A stretch of DNA of 64,000 bases from Macropodus opercularis (Eukaryota > Chordata > Actinopteri > Anabantiformes > Osphronemidae), in contig CM061098.1 of the NCBI GenBank assembly GCA_030770545.1, positions 18,318,001 to 18,382,000 on the forward strand, given 5' to 3'. Each line of letters starts with the position of its first letter. Position 1 is the first letter of the stretch. The position numbers and the translations under genes are program-made. Positions 1 through 12,530 of this stretch are shown here, one piece after another. The notes under the pieces are model-generated. The model was given only the letters and a program-made list of their open reading frames with translations, was not told where the DNA came from and did no database searches.

Positions 1-990
1 TGCAGCCAGGAGAACTTCAGCAATAATTGCAGTTGGAGCGGCAGTGTTTCAGTCAGTAGTGTTCTATTCACAGCTCCTGGCTGCTCATTGTTTTCTAAAT
101 GGTTGAGAAAAGGCTTGAGTCTTTAAATGATTCAACACCTCCCCTAGAATTTAACAAGAATTTCAAATTTGTTCTGCAAATATTCTGTTGCTGATTTGGC
201 TTCTTTTCCAGGGATGGAAAAATGCAAGCTCAGAGTCAAAGCAAAGGTCCGCGAGGATGAGGCAAAAGAAAGGTCCAGCAGTCTAAGCGCAGGTCATTTT
301 GTCATTCATTTGGCAACTCTAGCAATTTATAGGCTGATCTTTGAAGCTGAAGAAAACAGTTATTCTATTGTCTAGATGTCACTTTTGCTTTTAAAATGTA
401 TTTTAAGGAAACAGAAGATCACAGCAATGCTGGAAATGCCAACAGCACTAACTTTAGGATAAGAACACAGTCACTGTGAAGCAGGAACGTACCACTGACT
501 GACTAGGAATCTAAATCACTGCAAAGGCAGGAGAAGACTATTAATTTAGGGTAAACTAGAAACACTGCAAAGCAGACAAACAAAATGGCTAACTAACAAA
601 CTTACTTTCACAAGCACTAACGGAGGAAGCAGGACAAGGAAGACACCAGCAATGACCACACAGAAGGTCTCAGTATCTCAACCAGAGGGAAACCACCAAC
701 AGCTGGCAACACACACACACAACAAGGCACAATACAGCCAACATAAACTCCACATCACACCCAACTGCTCCTCCCTGCTAGAGGAGCAAAGCAATCGTAT
801 CGGTCAGTAGATAGCGAGTCGAGTCATTACTTACACTACTCAGGGACATGTCTTCAACCAAGGAAAAAAGTTATGACAAAATGTTTTTGATAAAATCATA
901 ATTACCAATAACTTACTGTATATCCGCTGCAGTTTTTCGGTTTCATACCATTGACTTATTAGGGACTGTTTTCAGTTTGGTGCCTTATTG
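1..990. other. Non-coding stretch
   Basis: No supported gene, RNA or mobile element. A 68-codon frame at 169-375 follows a TTCCAG but has no recognisable similarity. A short CA-rich run occurs near 709-722. Confidence 0.5.
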
Positions 991-1248
991 TGACGGTTGC
1001 ACTGCTGTGGATAGCAGGTGGTGGAGCCAAATGCAGACTCAGACTAGGACTTGACTTGACTACATGACTACATGACAAAGCATAGACTCACATGACACAG
1101 GAACCACAGGCAGCAACATCCTCACATATCCACGACAGACCGACAAAGGACAGAGACACTAGGCAAGACTTCAATACAAACTAAACAGCAAATTAAACAC
1201 AGGTGTAACCACTAATTACAGGGGAGGAGAACAGATGAGATACTGACA
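991..1248 (-). repeat. LTR-like dispersed repeat, copy 1 (truncated)
   Basis: On the minus strand it reads CTCCTCCCCTGTAATTAGTGG, then ACACCTGTGTTTAATTT (quoted in parts), then GTCGGTCTGTCGTGG and a CTGAGTCTGCATTTGG-type end before GTCACA. The same blocks occur in order at 2238-2769 in the opposite orientation and in part at 7930-8117. The 5' end abuts the Tc1-like element at 1249. Confidence 0.6.
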
Positions 1249-1599
1249 TACACTACACAGCCCAAAGTATCAAAGCTGCCCTGAGTCATATGAACCTAGT
1301 GGTCGTTCCTCATCCATAGGGATCAACATGACGTCGCTCCTCCCTTTGCAGCTAGAACAGCTTCAGCTCTGATGGGAAGCTTGTCCACAAGGTTTAGTGT
1401 GTTTGTGGGAGTTTTCCATCGTTCTTCTCTCAGTCTCTGCTCTGATTCATCCAAAGGTTCTATGGGGTTGAGGTCAGGACTCAGGCCAGTCAAGCTCATC
1501 CACAGCAGACTCTGTCGTCATGTCTTCATGGACCTTGCTTTGTGGACGGATTCCCATTATTTGGATGGAGGAGCCAATACTTTTTGGCAACATAGTGTA
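1249..1599 (-). mobile_element. Tc1/mariner-like element, internally deleted, with both ends
   Basis: It is flanked by TA at 1249-1250 and 1598-1599. The left end reads CACTACACAGCCCAAAGTAT and the right end CCAATACTTTTTGGCAACAT then AGTG, which are inverted relatives. The minus strand keeps the C-terminal part of a Tc1 transposase, including PDLNPIE encoded at 1458-1478 (the region of the last catalytic acid), with frameshifts. Most of the transposase is deleted: sequence jumps from about 1548 straight to the right-end region. It is a non-autonomous relic. Confidence 0.8.
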
Positions 1600-2237
1600 T
1601 GTACGAAAGGAACCTGGATGAAGAGTCTTAGTAAAGTGCATGTGTGCAGATCTTAAGGTAACATGTTTGGCTGCCTGTCTGTACCTAAATTACCACTTTA
1701 ATATATTTTCAAAAAGGTTCCAAAGAATGCGGCGAATGGAAAAATTGAGCCCTTCTCAGTAAAAAACAAGCTATTTTTAGTCGTCTAATATGAGTGAAGC
1801 ACTGGCAATATTTCTGGATGATTGGCTGTGATGGCTGGCTGATTCACAAGCCCACTGATTGGCTGAGTGCTTGAATGGATGGCTGGTTAAATAAATTGCC
1901 AGATGACTGCATTACTAGCTGACTAAACACTTGCACTGAACAAACTGCAGAATGAAGCAGCACACAGCACGAAAACGGGTCAAGGGACACACACACATCA
2001 TTGGGCGACAGGTCACCAGTCCATGACGGAAAAATAAGCAAATAATAATAACTAGTTCTATCACATCAGTTCCAATCACAAAATTAGGTTGGGATTCGAT
2101 TAAGCACCAACGAAGCCAAAGTCACTCACCTGTTGACCTAACGGTCCATAAGCAGCAAAGTGTGAGGCTCTTATGACATGTTGGCCATGTTACAGTCCAG
2201 CCCTCAGAGATCTGAGGGCTCCAGGTTTTCTGTTTGT

Positions 2238-2769
2238 CCTGTGACGTCACGTTCTCCCTCTGTGCTCCTCCCCTGCAATTAGTGGTTACACCTGTGTTTA
2301 ATTTCCTGTTTAGTTCTGTATTTAAGCCTGCCCTCTTGTTTCTGTCCTTGTTGGTCCGTTGTTCGTGCACGCTGCACGCTGCACGCTGCACTGAGTCGGT
2401 CGTCTGTGATGTTCCTGTTCCCGTTCCCGTTCCCGTGAGTCCTTGTCTGTGTGTTTGTGTGTTTTGTCAAGTCATGTGTGTAGTCAAGCCGTGTGTGTGT
2501 AGTCCAGTCAAGTCATGTGTTTAGTCAAAGTCTAGTGAAGTTCAGTCAAGTCTGTGTGTTTAGACAAGTCTAGTAAAGTGAAGTCAAGTCATGTGTTTAG
2601 TTAAGTCAAGTGAAGTTAAGTCATGTGTTCAGTCTAGTCGAGTCAAGTCTTGTGGTGTCATGTTAAGTGTCAAATAAAGTCAAGTTAAGTCACATCCTGG
2701 TCTGAGTCTGCGATTGGGTCCGCCACCTCTGCCTACACACCACACCACCAGACCCCCAGTCTGTAACAG
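2238..2769 (+). repeat. LTR-like dispersed repeat, copy 2, with internal tandem expansion
   Basis: Begins TGTGACGTCAC and ends CTGTAACA, so it has TG...CA termini. A TATTTAAG box at about 2320 and an AATAAAG at about 2673 are spaced like promoter and polyadenylation signals of an LTR. Between them lie short tandem arrays: GCACGCT units near 2367-2390, TTCCCG units near 2415-2434, and a long AGTCAAGT-type tract at 2465-2690. No internal retroviral-type coding region adjoins, so a solo LTR or another non-autonomous repeat is possible. Confidence 0.55.
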
Positions 2770-2770
2770 G

Positions 2771-5700
2771 CCAGTAAATGCAGTGAGCGTCCCCAGAGCC
2801 TCTTTCTGTGAAGGTTTCATCTGCGTCTAGTCAGGCTGATTGTATAAGCCACCTTTCACACGTTCCCTGTGCAGTTGCCTTGTCTGTTTGCCACACAGAC
2901 TCGTCAGCCCGTCGCTCGTCCTTGGCTCTGGAAGCTACACTTCTACATTAGGGGAGTTACATTGTCTGGCGCTGATTCCGGCTTCGGGCCCTGACTATGC
3001 TCAGGTTTTTAAACCTTTTTTGGCTTATAGTTAGATCCTGTTGCTGCCTCTGAGCTGCGTTATTGATCATAGACTGTTGTATGTTGGGCATAAACCTAAG
3101 CACATGAGCACAAACACTGCCTGTGCATGTTGGTTGTTTTGCAGCAGCTCCTGGAAGCCTTATAAAGGAAGAATGAGAATTTGATAAATGTTTGGGACTA
3201 TACTTACTAATAAAGGCTTTTCGTAAAATACTCACTCTAGTAAAACTTTTTTTTGTTCTCTTTTTTGTTGTTCTTTGATAATTATGATACATATAAACGT
3301 TTAGAGCATTTCCTGATCCCATCATATTGTTGGTCTTCATGTCGTAGTGGTCACATTGTTTGTTGACTCGCTCTACGTTACACTCATCTGCTGCTCATGT
3401 GTTAAGTATCTTTATAGACTGTACTAGAGCATCTTTCGCTGTCTTTGCTTTCTGTGTAATATTTTCTTAGTGGCGAATCGAACCATGTAACAGTTGGTGC
3501 ATTGCATGTCTGCTGTATTTCAGTTACGCCCACAAACAGCCATCTTTCTAAAGCAATCAAATTAAGTGTTTTGTGTCTACGCAGGTGAAATCAATGCGAC
3601 AAAGGAACCAGATGCAATTCAAACAATCATTTATTTAAACAGTGTCGTCTGCTCTGATCCCTGTAACGGAGAGGCTGAGCTGAAAAAAGAGCAGCGCACA
3701 ATGCATTACCCTGATGGTAGCTGTTCACACGGTCTGAATGATGCTCTCTCTACCCGTCATTTGCATTGTTTCAGTCACTCACACGCTCTTTACTCACATC
3801 CTGCCTTTTGTCCAAAAGCAGCTCCGCGCTGCTGCTGCTGCCGTTTGAGAATCGCCTCCACTCAGTGTCTTTTACAGCAAACAAGCAGCAATGCTCTGCC
3901 AGTCTGCAAAGAGAACAAGGACACAGAAATGAAGAGCAACACATAGTGACGCAGCACTGGCTCAGCGATACACACCTGACACTGAAGCCTGTTGTCAGTC
4001 ACCTGAGCCAGAGTGTGACTACTGTAACACACACAGAGCAGCTTGCGTGTGTGTGTGTTGTACAGAAGCTACTGTAGTGCAGCCAGTTGTTGCTATAAGA
4101 ACTGACAGGCAGATCTCCGCCTCTGAAACACACTGACAGACACAGACACACACGCTTAAAATCAGTGGGTGAAACTGAGGGCAAAACGAGAACAAAGCAC
4201 GTGAATGGAGAAGGGGAAGATACAGCTGACAGCCGTCTGGGACACACACTGCTCCAACCCGTCCCAGAGGGAAGTGTAATTTACACACCATTTCCTAACT
4301 TTCCCGAAGGCAAAGTGTTATTTCCCCAGCATAATAAACAGCCGAGTGAAGGGGAGACAGCGATGAATCCTTCATAATTCAGCTCTTTGTCTGAGCTTTC
4401 TGGCCAAGCTTGTTACTGCTTCCTCAGGTCTCATCAGATCGTGTAGAGGACACAGTGCGTTTCTTGTAACCATCACCATCAGATTTATTTTCATGTGACA
4501 CCTTCCCCTCAGCTCCTGCTCATCCTTGGTAACACCTGGCTCAGGAAGCATAATCCTCACATCAGCTGGCACAATGTAAAAATATTGCCTGGGGTCGGCT
4601 CCCTGTGCCTGTTCCCCATCTCGCCAAGCAGGGAAAAGGTGCACGACTGTCCTTTATCATCTCAAATACTGAACGTCTCAAACTGTTTGTTTGCCAAGGC
4701 CTGTGGGCGTCACTCTACACGTCTTCTGCTGCTTTTGCCCCGAATGACCTTGATTCTACATCTTTATGCATAAAACCTGCCACGTCAACCTGAGTCCACT
4801 CGTGCGCTTTATGATCACACTGACTGGAGGGACATCGTGAAATGTTCGTGTCCTTGCCCATAACAGAGAAACTTAGTTTGGATTATTTTCATCTTCCCAT
4901 TCAGTGTGTTTGTGTCTCTGCAGAAAAACTGGCAGCGGAATCGTTCCACCGCTTTACGTCTACTTGCTGCTCTCTGCCAAAACAAAATACATTTCAGAGC
5001 ACTATGGGTCTACATGTGAGAGGATGCTGCCCAAGAAATGCACCTTTTATTTGTCTTTAAATGGTAGAAATGGAAGAGAAGACAGCGGAAACCATTTAAT
5101 TTGTGATCATTTTGCAACAGCCCCACAGCTTTGAGCTCTTGTTTCTTCACTGTGTCAAATGTCGCTTGTCATGATGTGATTTCTTTGAGAGGACGTCTTG
5201 TTGATGCTGCTGATATGCAATCAAGGAGAGTGAATTGATTGTTAAAAATAGCACAAAAGTGCGACTAGTCCCCAGGCTGATTAGTGTGATGCATTACAGC
5301 AATGCTACAGCTGAAATGAAATGGCATTTGAACAGCTGAGGCTGAAATGAATTCAATTTATATGAATTTGGTCATCAACCAAAGTACCAGAATTGATTAT
5401 GTGATGACTGGTGGAAAAGTCACAGGATCTAAGGTTATAACAATTCAAGCAGCAAGTTTCTTTGGGAAATGGCTAAAAATAGAGAGAAGGTCAGGTCGAA
5501 ATCATAATGTACAGCCAGTTCCAGCTGCTAATGCCCATGGATTCAGCTGGTTCAGGGCAGAAGGTGAAGCAGCGCTGGTAATCAGGTGACGGCCGTCTGC
5601 CCTGTAATAAGTACGAAACGTAAGTCCACGTATTGGTTTACATTAGTTTTTCCCTTTTGTCAATACAGTTTGTGTTTGTGGGTTAAACTGTGTGTGTCTG

Positions 5701-6198
5701 TCGCACTGAGAGCCTCAAAGCACTGAGTGACTGTGGTGCAGTCGGGCCTGAGTTTCCTTAGACGTTACGTTTGCTCGTAACAGAGGTATGAGAGGCTGAG
5801 TGTCCTCTCTGTTAACTACAATTTACTGATCATCGCCAGACATTAACTGTGTTCACCAGAACAACGGATGGAATTAAATGTTCATAAGCTACGTCACAGT
5901 AAATAAATAAGATGTGACCTAACCATTTAACCGTCTTGTTGAACGTTGAAGGTTTGTCCATCTTTTGTAGCGTATCGTGAGAATGAAAGAAAGTCGCGCT
6001 AAGACAATGATCCTCTTGGGCAAAGGAACCCAGACAGGAGCTGAGGAACCACAGAGCACAGTACAAGTGAACTAGTAATGAGTAGGACAAGGCAGTGAGC
6101 GATGACTCTGCAGAAGTGGTGCAAACAATGAACTACGAAGATGGGAGCAGTGAACAATGTATGAAACCGTGACCAGTCTGTGACCGATCAATAAGACG
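2771..6198. other. Non-coding stretch
   Basis: No supported gene. Several frames of 60-127 codons are open on both strands but show no family similarity or consistent splice context. Short CA/GT runs near 4020-4060 and 4128-4155. Confidence 0.5.
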
Positions 6199-6660
6199 TC
6201 AGCGAAGCAACGTAACACAACTCAGTACAGAGCCAGCAACGAAGTCCGGAGAACAGACAACAAAAACGGGGGGAGGTAACGGAAACAAGCAGAGAGTAGG
6301 AGCTGAACATGAACCAACACACAGCTGAGCAGACTGACAAAAGACCAAACTAATTAACGACAGCACAAAACAAGCACAAAGAGCCAACCCAGGAGGACAG
6401 CGCTGCGCACTGGGCCCTCCAGGACGAGGCGTCTTCACAAGCCACAGTGAGGGAGCCGGAGCAGAGCAGAAACCCAGCCACAGCTCAAACAATGAGTCTG
6501 AGAGGGGTTTAAGACCAGGTGTGTCGCTAGGAGAGCAGGGAAGGACCGAGGCCCAGGGAGAGAGAGAGAAACGACGAGGAAGAAAGAGGGAGCACATAGG
6601 AGGACGAACACAGAAAAGGGCAACCGACAGGAGGAGCCGCTAACTGTCACTCTGCGTCAC
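6199..6660 (-). repeat. Probable LTR-like dispersed repeat, related style
   Basis: The minus strand begins TGTGACGCAGAGTGACAG, is very pyrimidine-rich, and contains CACACCTGGTCTTAAACCCC, GTTAATTAGTTTGG and GTCTGTTCTCCGGAC. The overall design (TGTGAC start, C/T-rich body, purine/pyrimidine bias) resembles the family at 2238-2769 without clear alignment. The 132-codon minus-strand frame here is a by-product of the composition. Confidence 0.3.
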
Positions 6661-7904
6661 AGGGACGAGCAGGTTACATATGAATGGATGCTTCTCCTGA
6701 GGACCGGGATGTTTGGATTCACTGTTATTTCGCATGGAATCAAAGACCTATTCAATAACACTGTAATTTGTGTTCATTGTTGAACTTCCTGTTACTCAGA
6801 GAAAGGAACATTCTGTTCCAGACCTTAGTCTCTCCACGCTTTCCCTGCTTTCAAACAGAGAATCACACGTGATTCCTCCCTAGAAAGATCAAAGGTTCAA
6901 ATAATCCAGCAACAAATTCATGTGATACGTTCTAATACGTTCACGTATGAGTCCTGGACATGTTCCACATGTAATTTGAAATATGTTCTCACAAATTCAC
7001 TTCACAGTAACCTTGACCTTTGACCTGCTGTGTTATGCTTGATTGAATACTTATGCCAGAGGTCAAAATGTCTGTATGCTTTGAAAGAATTACAGTCAAG
7101 ATGCGTCAGTGAATAGCTGAGTATGAACACGGGGTGAATCATGTGCTATAGATTTCTCTCTTGATAACAAGCGCAGAGAAGAAGACGAGCAAAGAAACAG
7201 TCAACGTCCAGAGTAAATACTGTCATTGGCAAAGCAGGTGATGTGTATAGATTCTGATTTTCAAGGGAAAAGACAATATGGGACTAATGTGTGGCTCAGT
7301 CGCTTGTTTCCACTGTGCGACTACATCATTTATCTGTTAGGGTTAGCAAATGTCCATCTATTCACACCCAGTGGCTTGTTCCATTGATTTGCTTACGCAT
7401 TTGCAAGATGTTCAAAATTCGTTTCACATTAACATCCTGTCTTAATCAGTCCTCTCTCAGGAGCCCTGCGTAGGCAGTTTGTTAGCCCCCAGCTAAAGCG
7501 GATGCAGCCTAACGCCACAACAAACCAGCGCTTCATGCAGGGGGATGCTCAGCGTCCGCTGTATGCTGCTTGTTTAGGTGCTTCTGGTTTAATCTGGCCT
7601 CACTGACACAAAGGTGTAGACAAACACCTGTCAAAGTCCCGAAGCACACGTTATCAATGCTGAACCTGAAATCCCACCTCACCACTCACGAACGATTCAG
7701 GACTGTAGTGCTGGGACTTTAGTGTGATCGTGGTTTACGTCGAAGACTGACTGAAGTAGATTATAACACTCGTGTTAAATAATTATTCAAATTAGTGGTA
7801 TTTCAAATATATATGTTTTGAATACATTTATTTATATATTCACAACGCATGCTTTCTATTTTGTAGGTCCACCTCTGCTATCAAAGCAGCTCAGACCCCT
7901 GCAG
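6661..7904. other. Non-coding stretch
   Basis: Nothing recognisable. AT-rich around 7770-7860. Confidence 0.5.
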
Positions 7905-7929
7905 ATCGCGAAGACAAAGCGACAAGGAC

Positions 7930-8117
7930 AACGTGAGCCTGTGACACCATCCATGCACGACAGACCGACAAGTGACCAGGACACGACAGGAACTTAAATA
8001 CATGACAAGACAGGAAACGAGACACAGGTGCAAGTAATGCTTGAACACATGGCACAAGAAGAAGAGGACAGGACAGGACCACAGCGCCCCCCAGGGGCCG
8101 GAGGGATAACTGTCACA
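7930..8117 (-). repeat. LTR-like dispersed repeat, copy 3 (5' part)
   Basis: The minus strand begins TGTGACAGTTATCCCTCC, then GCACCTGTGTCTCGTTTCC, TGTATTTAAG and CGGTCTGTCGTGCATGG, the same order as copy 2 (ACACCTGTGT, TTTCCTGT, TGTATTTAAG, GGTCCGTTGTTCGTGC). The 3' half is missing. Confidence 0.55.
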
Positions 8118-11100
8118 CTTTGAGCTCACAGGCTCCTTGTAGTTGCTTTCGCTGGCATTTGGACCAGGCTGCAAGCTGCTCCGATCAGCAGCGGTGCAAA
8201 TGCTCGAATCCATGAACCTGCTACAGGTTGTTCAGATCTTTCCTGTGGCCCATTCACCTACGTTCAGCCCCGTTCACCTGCCTAATGCCAGTGTACTGTT
8301 GTCACGGGGTAATCGCAGGTGAGCATTTCACCTGTCAGTGTTTGTAGTGTAAAGTCATGGCCCAAGTCAATTCATTCACTTTTATTTCTAAAGCACCTCA
8401 GCAGTTCTGTCTGGTTGTTGTTATTTTGTTTTTCTGTATTAAATAATTCAACTGTTATTTTCCTCTGGGGTTTTGTTTTCTGTTATTGGTGTGACAATAA
8501 TCCCATCAAACATCAAAAGCCTGACCACAGTCAAAGACACTAAACGTAGCTGCATGTTCAAATCAAACCTTGATTGTGAACATATCTTTGTTTTTGTTTC
8601 ATTTTTTTGTTTGATGTGTCTTTGTCAGTTGGTTGGAACCAAATCTATGAACCGTCAGCAGAACATCGAAACAGAAAAACAAAGAAGCAATATAGCTGGT
8701 TGGACTAGACATCACAAAGAATCTGCTGAAAAGTATAAATAGGGCTCAGGCTGATTTCATACGGGTTACAAAAATAACCTCTTGTAAAGTTCTCCCTGAC
8801 ACGCACCTTTGTTGAGGAGTCATTTCAGCGCTCAGTGTTAAAAGAGCCTCGCTGTGGTGCGATAACACAGACATTTAATCTGCGCTGAAGAGGGGGCTCT
8901 ATTGTCGGTGGGTGTTTTGTTCTTTGCTATTCACTCAGAAAGACGTCAACACTGACATGAGCCTTTTTTTCCTGCTGTGTGAGAGAATGAGACAGATGGA
9001 ATCAGTTCCTATGACACACAGAGAACAAGGGAACCAAAAACCCAGCAGCAAAATAGATAATAAACCAGAGGCTGATCTAAAAGGCTGACAGCCGCTTCTT
9101 GTCCACAGGCTCACCTAAACCGCCTCAACGGAAACTGAAAGGCCTGCCTCTGCAGCGACTGAGTGCTTCCACTCCTGCGCGAGCTTAGTGTCAGTCCCAT
9201 CACGCAGTGGGACTCAAACGGCTTCGGCCTGTCACACACTCTGCTGCTTTATTCCACATTTATTTGGGGATTGGTTGTATTGAAGTTGCCAAAATAACAA
9301 CATGTATATAAACAGTAAACAAAAATAAACTAACAATGTTTATGCTCATCAGCCATATCTGCTATAAATGATGTTTCTAATCAACACTGTGCTGTTGTCA
9401 GGAAGATGCCAGAAGATCAACAACGCTGATGCACGGTGCATTCATCTAAATCCACCTTCCTGACTTCCTTCACATTATTAATAATAAAATGCGTAGCAGG
9501 ACCAGTGGTTTGTGGTTTGGTGCGTTATAGTACAATATTATCAGGTAGACATTTCAAATTATCAGACAAAAGCCACAGAGAAGAAGCAGAAAAGTGGGTT
9601 TTCCAGAAACCTCTGGCTCTGGCTCTAAGCTCTTTAGTCACCAAGTCCCAAGTGTCACCAGGTGTAGGTAACTAAAGTAACAAGTCCTTAGTTGGGCCAT
9701 AAGTTGCTTCTTGAGCAGATTCACCCTCATGTGTGTAGACTGTGTCTGTGCTATGAGGTAAAACACCAGAAGATGGGACGTGTGTGAAAGCCTCCGTGCA
9801 TTATTTGCACTTCTATAAAAATGTGCATTTAAGCTTCACCCTTCAGCAAATATTTAGTGAAGTGTGTCTGTCATTTCATTTTAATAGAGCCTGTCAGCTG
9901 TTCTAAGCGTTACTGTCCATAAGTGATGGACAGGCTTGTCAGCCCATCACTGGTAATTGGACATCATCATCATCACCATCATCCTCTGGGCCAGACATCA
10001 CAGTATCCATAAGAGTTTCTGTAAAGAGCGAGCGTGTGCAGCTAGTGGAAGCCTACAGGAAGCAGCCCTTCCTTCCTCTCTCTCTTTTATCTAAGCACAT
10101 GTCATTGACAGATTCAGGACCTGTCTTCACAAGCTTCAAGGACTTGAAGGTCTAGTACAGAGGTTTGGAGATGATCAGATAAAATGCAATACTCAACCAG
10201 ACAGACGCTGTGTCAGCACCTTCACTGAAAAGCTGATGAGACACAGACCAGCCTGTTACTTTCTAGTTCTTCATATTAATACGTCAGTTCCCTGTAAATA
10301 CAAACCACATTATCGATTCACTTCACTGAGCACATAACTACTAGTGATAAACAGATACTGGGTCATTTTACAAGTTTACCAATTAAACCAACCTGTGCTT
10401 ACATCTAACAGTCGTGTCAGAACAAGACAACTTTCATTTAAATGTTAAGTTAACAACATTCTTTTCTCTGTTTACCTAACGTCCCACATAAGACGTTTCG
10501 TTCGTTTCTTTAGAGATTAACTATAAAATGTTAGAAGAGGTTTTTATAATTTGTTTGGTTCTGAAAGTGTGTGTTTGCACTGTGGAGATTTTAAAGTGGC
10601 AGCTGTGGATCTCTCTGACACACCTGTTAGTATGCGTTGATTGACACTTGGTGAGGAGCCAAAGACAGATTATTATTATTAGTTTTATGAGAAATGTGTC
10701 TCTGCATGTGGTTAATGTCAAAATGTCAAACCTCCCGAGCAGTTTGTTGTGCAGCACTAAAATAAAACTGAGCTGTGACAGGCCGGTTTAAACTGTCTGG
10801 CATTGTGGAAAACTCACTGTGTGTGTTTCCACTGGTCCACTTTGTCCTAATGACCTATGGAGACACTTGAAGGATGTCATCATTTAAATGAGTGATTACC
10901 TGTAGAACTGATGGCGCCATCATTCTTGTTAACGTTAAAAACAGCCATTATGTTGATTGAGGCTTTGTGTTATCTGTCCTGATTGACTGGATGTGATTCA
11001 TTTGACGTGACTGTTATTTCTGATAAGATGCACAGCCGGTGTCAGCTCTCTCTTGCTAACACCATGTGTCTCAATTATTGTATCTGTTGGCATCAACAGC

Positions 11101-11442
11101 GTTATCGCGCTTGTTTTCCTTTTCTCTTCCTGATCACTTTTTATTTTCTCATCTAATTCGTCTCCTTCACTGTTGCTTTTATTGTTAGTGATTAAAAAGA
11201 CATAAAAGGACAAAAACAATTCACTGACTAACTGATCGTAGTTTGCAGTGGTCTGCTGATGTAACTCATATCGTCTTGCTTCCCTCACAACAAACACAAA
11301 CCTTTTAAAACTAAAATATGACCCTGACCTATGGAGACCATTCACCATATGCTGGTGCTTCCGTTCGCTCCTTGACGTGTAGTATTTCCTCCATCAATTC
11401 ATTCATTCGTTCCTCTTAAAGGCCACCAGATATAAGGATTAT
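8118..11442. other. Non-coding stretch
   Basis: No supported gene. A small ATC repeat lies at 9961-9982. A short stem (AGTGATGG / CCATCACT) lies around 9922-9952. Confidence 0.5.
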
Positions 11443-11863
11443 AAATTCAGTTAATATCACATCATATTTCCTTTAAACTGTTGCGATGTTCGCTGTGCTC
11501 TGCTTCGTTTCAGATTCCAGATGTGGAAAGACGTTCCCTGTTTACCTCCTTTCTTTAAGGTGGGACTATTTGGCAGGGGGGTAAAATACAGCATCACTTA
11601 CACAACTTTTAGAATGATTCTGTTTTACTTACTTAAAACAGCGCATGTCATGTTTTCAGCGTGGTCGCAATCAGAAGGTAACAGTGGAAAAAGATCAAAC
11701 AATGTTTCATTTCATTTGATTTTTTCACGTATCTCACGTTCATCATCATAACAATACACCAACGTGGTTGAAAGTGCGACTCATGCCTGTAATACTGCAG
11801 CATAAAGAAAAGCCCAAACAGGAAACGATGTTTGACCTGTGACTGGATCCACAGGGAGGTGAG
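11443..11863 (+). repeat. Inverted repeat, left arm
   Basis: About 380 bp that reappear almost unchanged, in reverse orientation, at 14659-15042. A 76-codon frame at 11521-11751 is identical in translation to one at 14734-14964 on the minus strand. This arm alone has 37 extra bases at 11786-11822, bounded by CCTGT and ACAGG. The sequence is not recognised as part of a known coding gene. Confidence 0.92.
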
Positions 11864-12530
11864 GGGGGGTAGGATGCCCAGTTGCCGTCAGTCTGCCGAT
11901 GTTGTTTTTATCTGTACCTTCCGATGTTGTTCTCTGCTATTTTAGTCAAACTCATCTCTTTCTTTATTTCGTCGTTGGGAATAAACGTACATACAGGATG
12001 ATGGGCCTCACGCAGCAAACACTCTACTCTCACGCTGAGCCTGTAGACTCAATAAGTGCAGGGACAGCCTTCGCTCCAATTAGAGAGCAGCCACGTGGAT
12101 GCCTGGTCCTGACGGTTTGACAAACTGTGGAGTATAATTGACTTGGCCTGAAACAATAGGTTTGGGTAGGTTGTAGAAGGAAACTCAAGAATAGAAACAT
12201 TCAAAAGAGCAAAAGTTGAAAGAACAGCAGCAGGTCTAGGGCTGGATGTGAGCGTCTCTTTTCCCACCAGACATTTCTTCTTTTAAAAACAGCCCATGCA
12301 AATCAGAGTGACAGGGAAGATGGAAGAGCCAGCGGCCTCTGAACCCACAATGCTAGCGTTTTATCATTTGATCACCAAGTTATGATTTTTAAATGGCGTT
12401 TCTTTTTTATTGCCCTCAGTAGAAAATGTCAAGAATGTGAAGCTGAGTTGAGTTTTAATAATGCAGCCATTATTAAATCTTTGTAGTCATTTGTCTGTCG
12501 AGTAGTTGTCTTGTACCTGCTTTTTTCAAG
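11864..12530. other. Non-coding spacer between inverted arm and LINE fragment
   Basis: No recognisable feature. AT-rich in places. Confidence 0.4.

Noticed and set aside
11521..11751. A 76-codon frame duplicated identically at 14734-14964, suggesting a small duplicated gene.
   Set aside because: The identity extends beyond the frame on both sides, so it reflects the inverted DNA repeat rather than selection on a protein.
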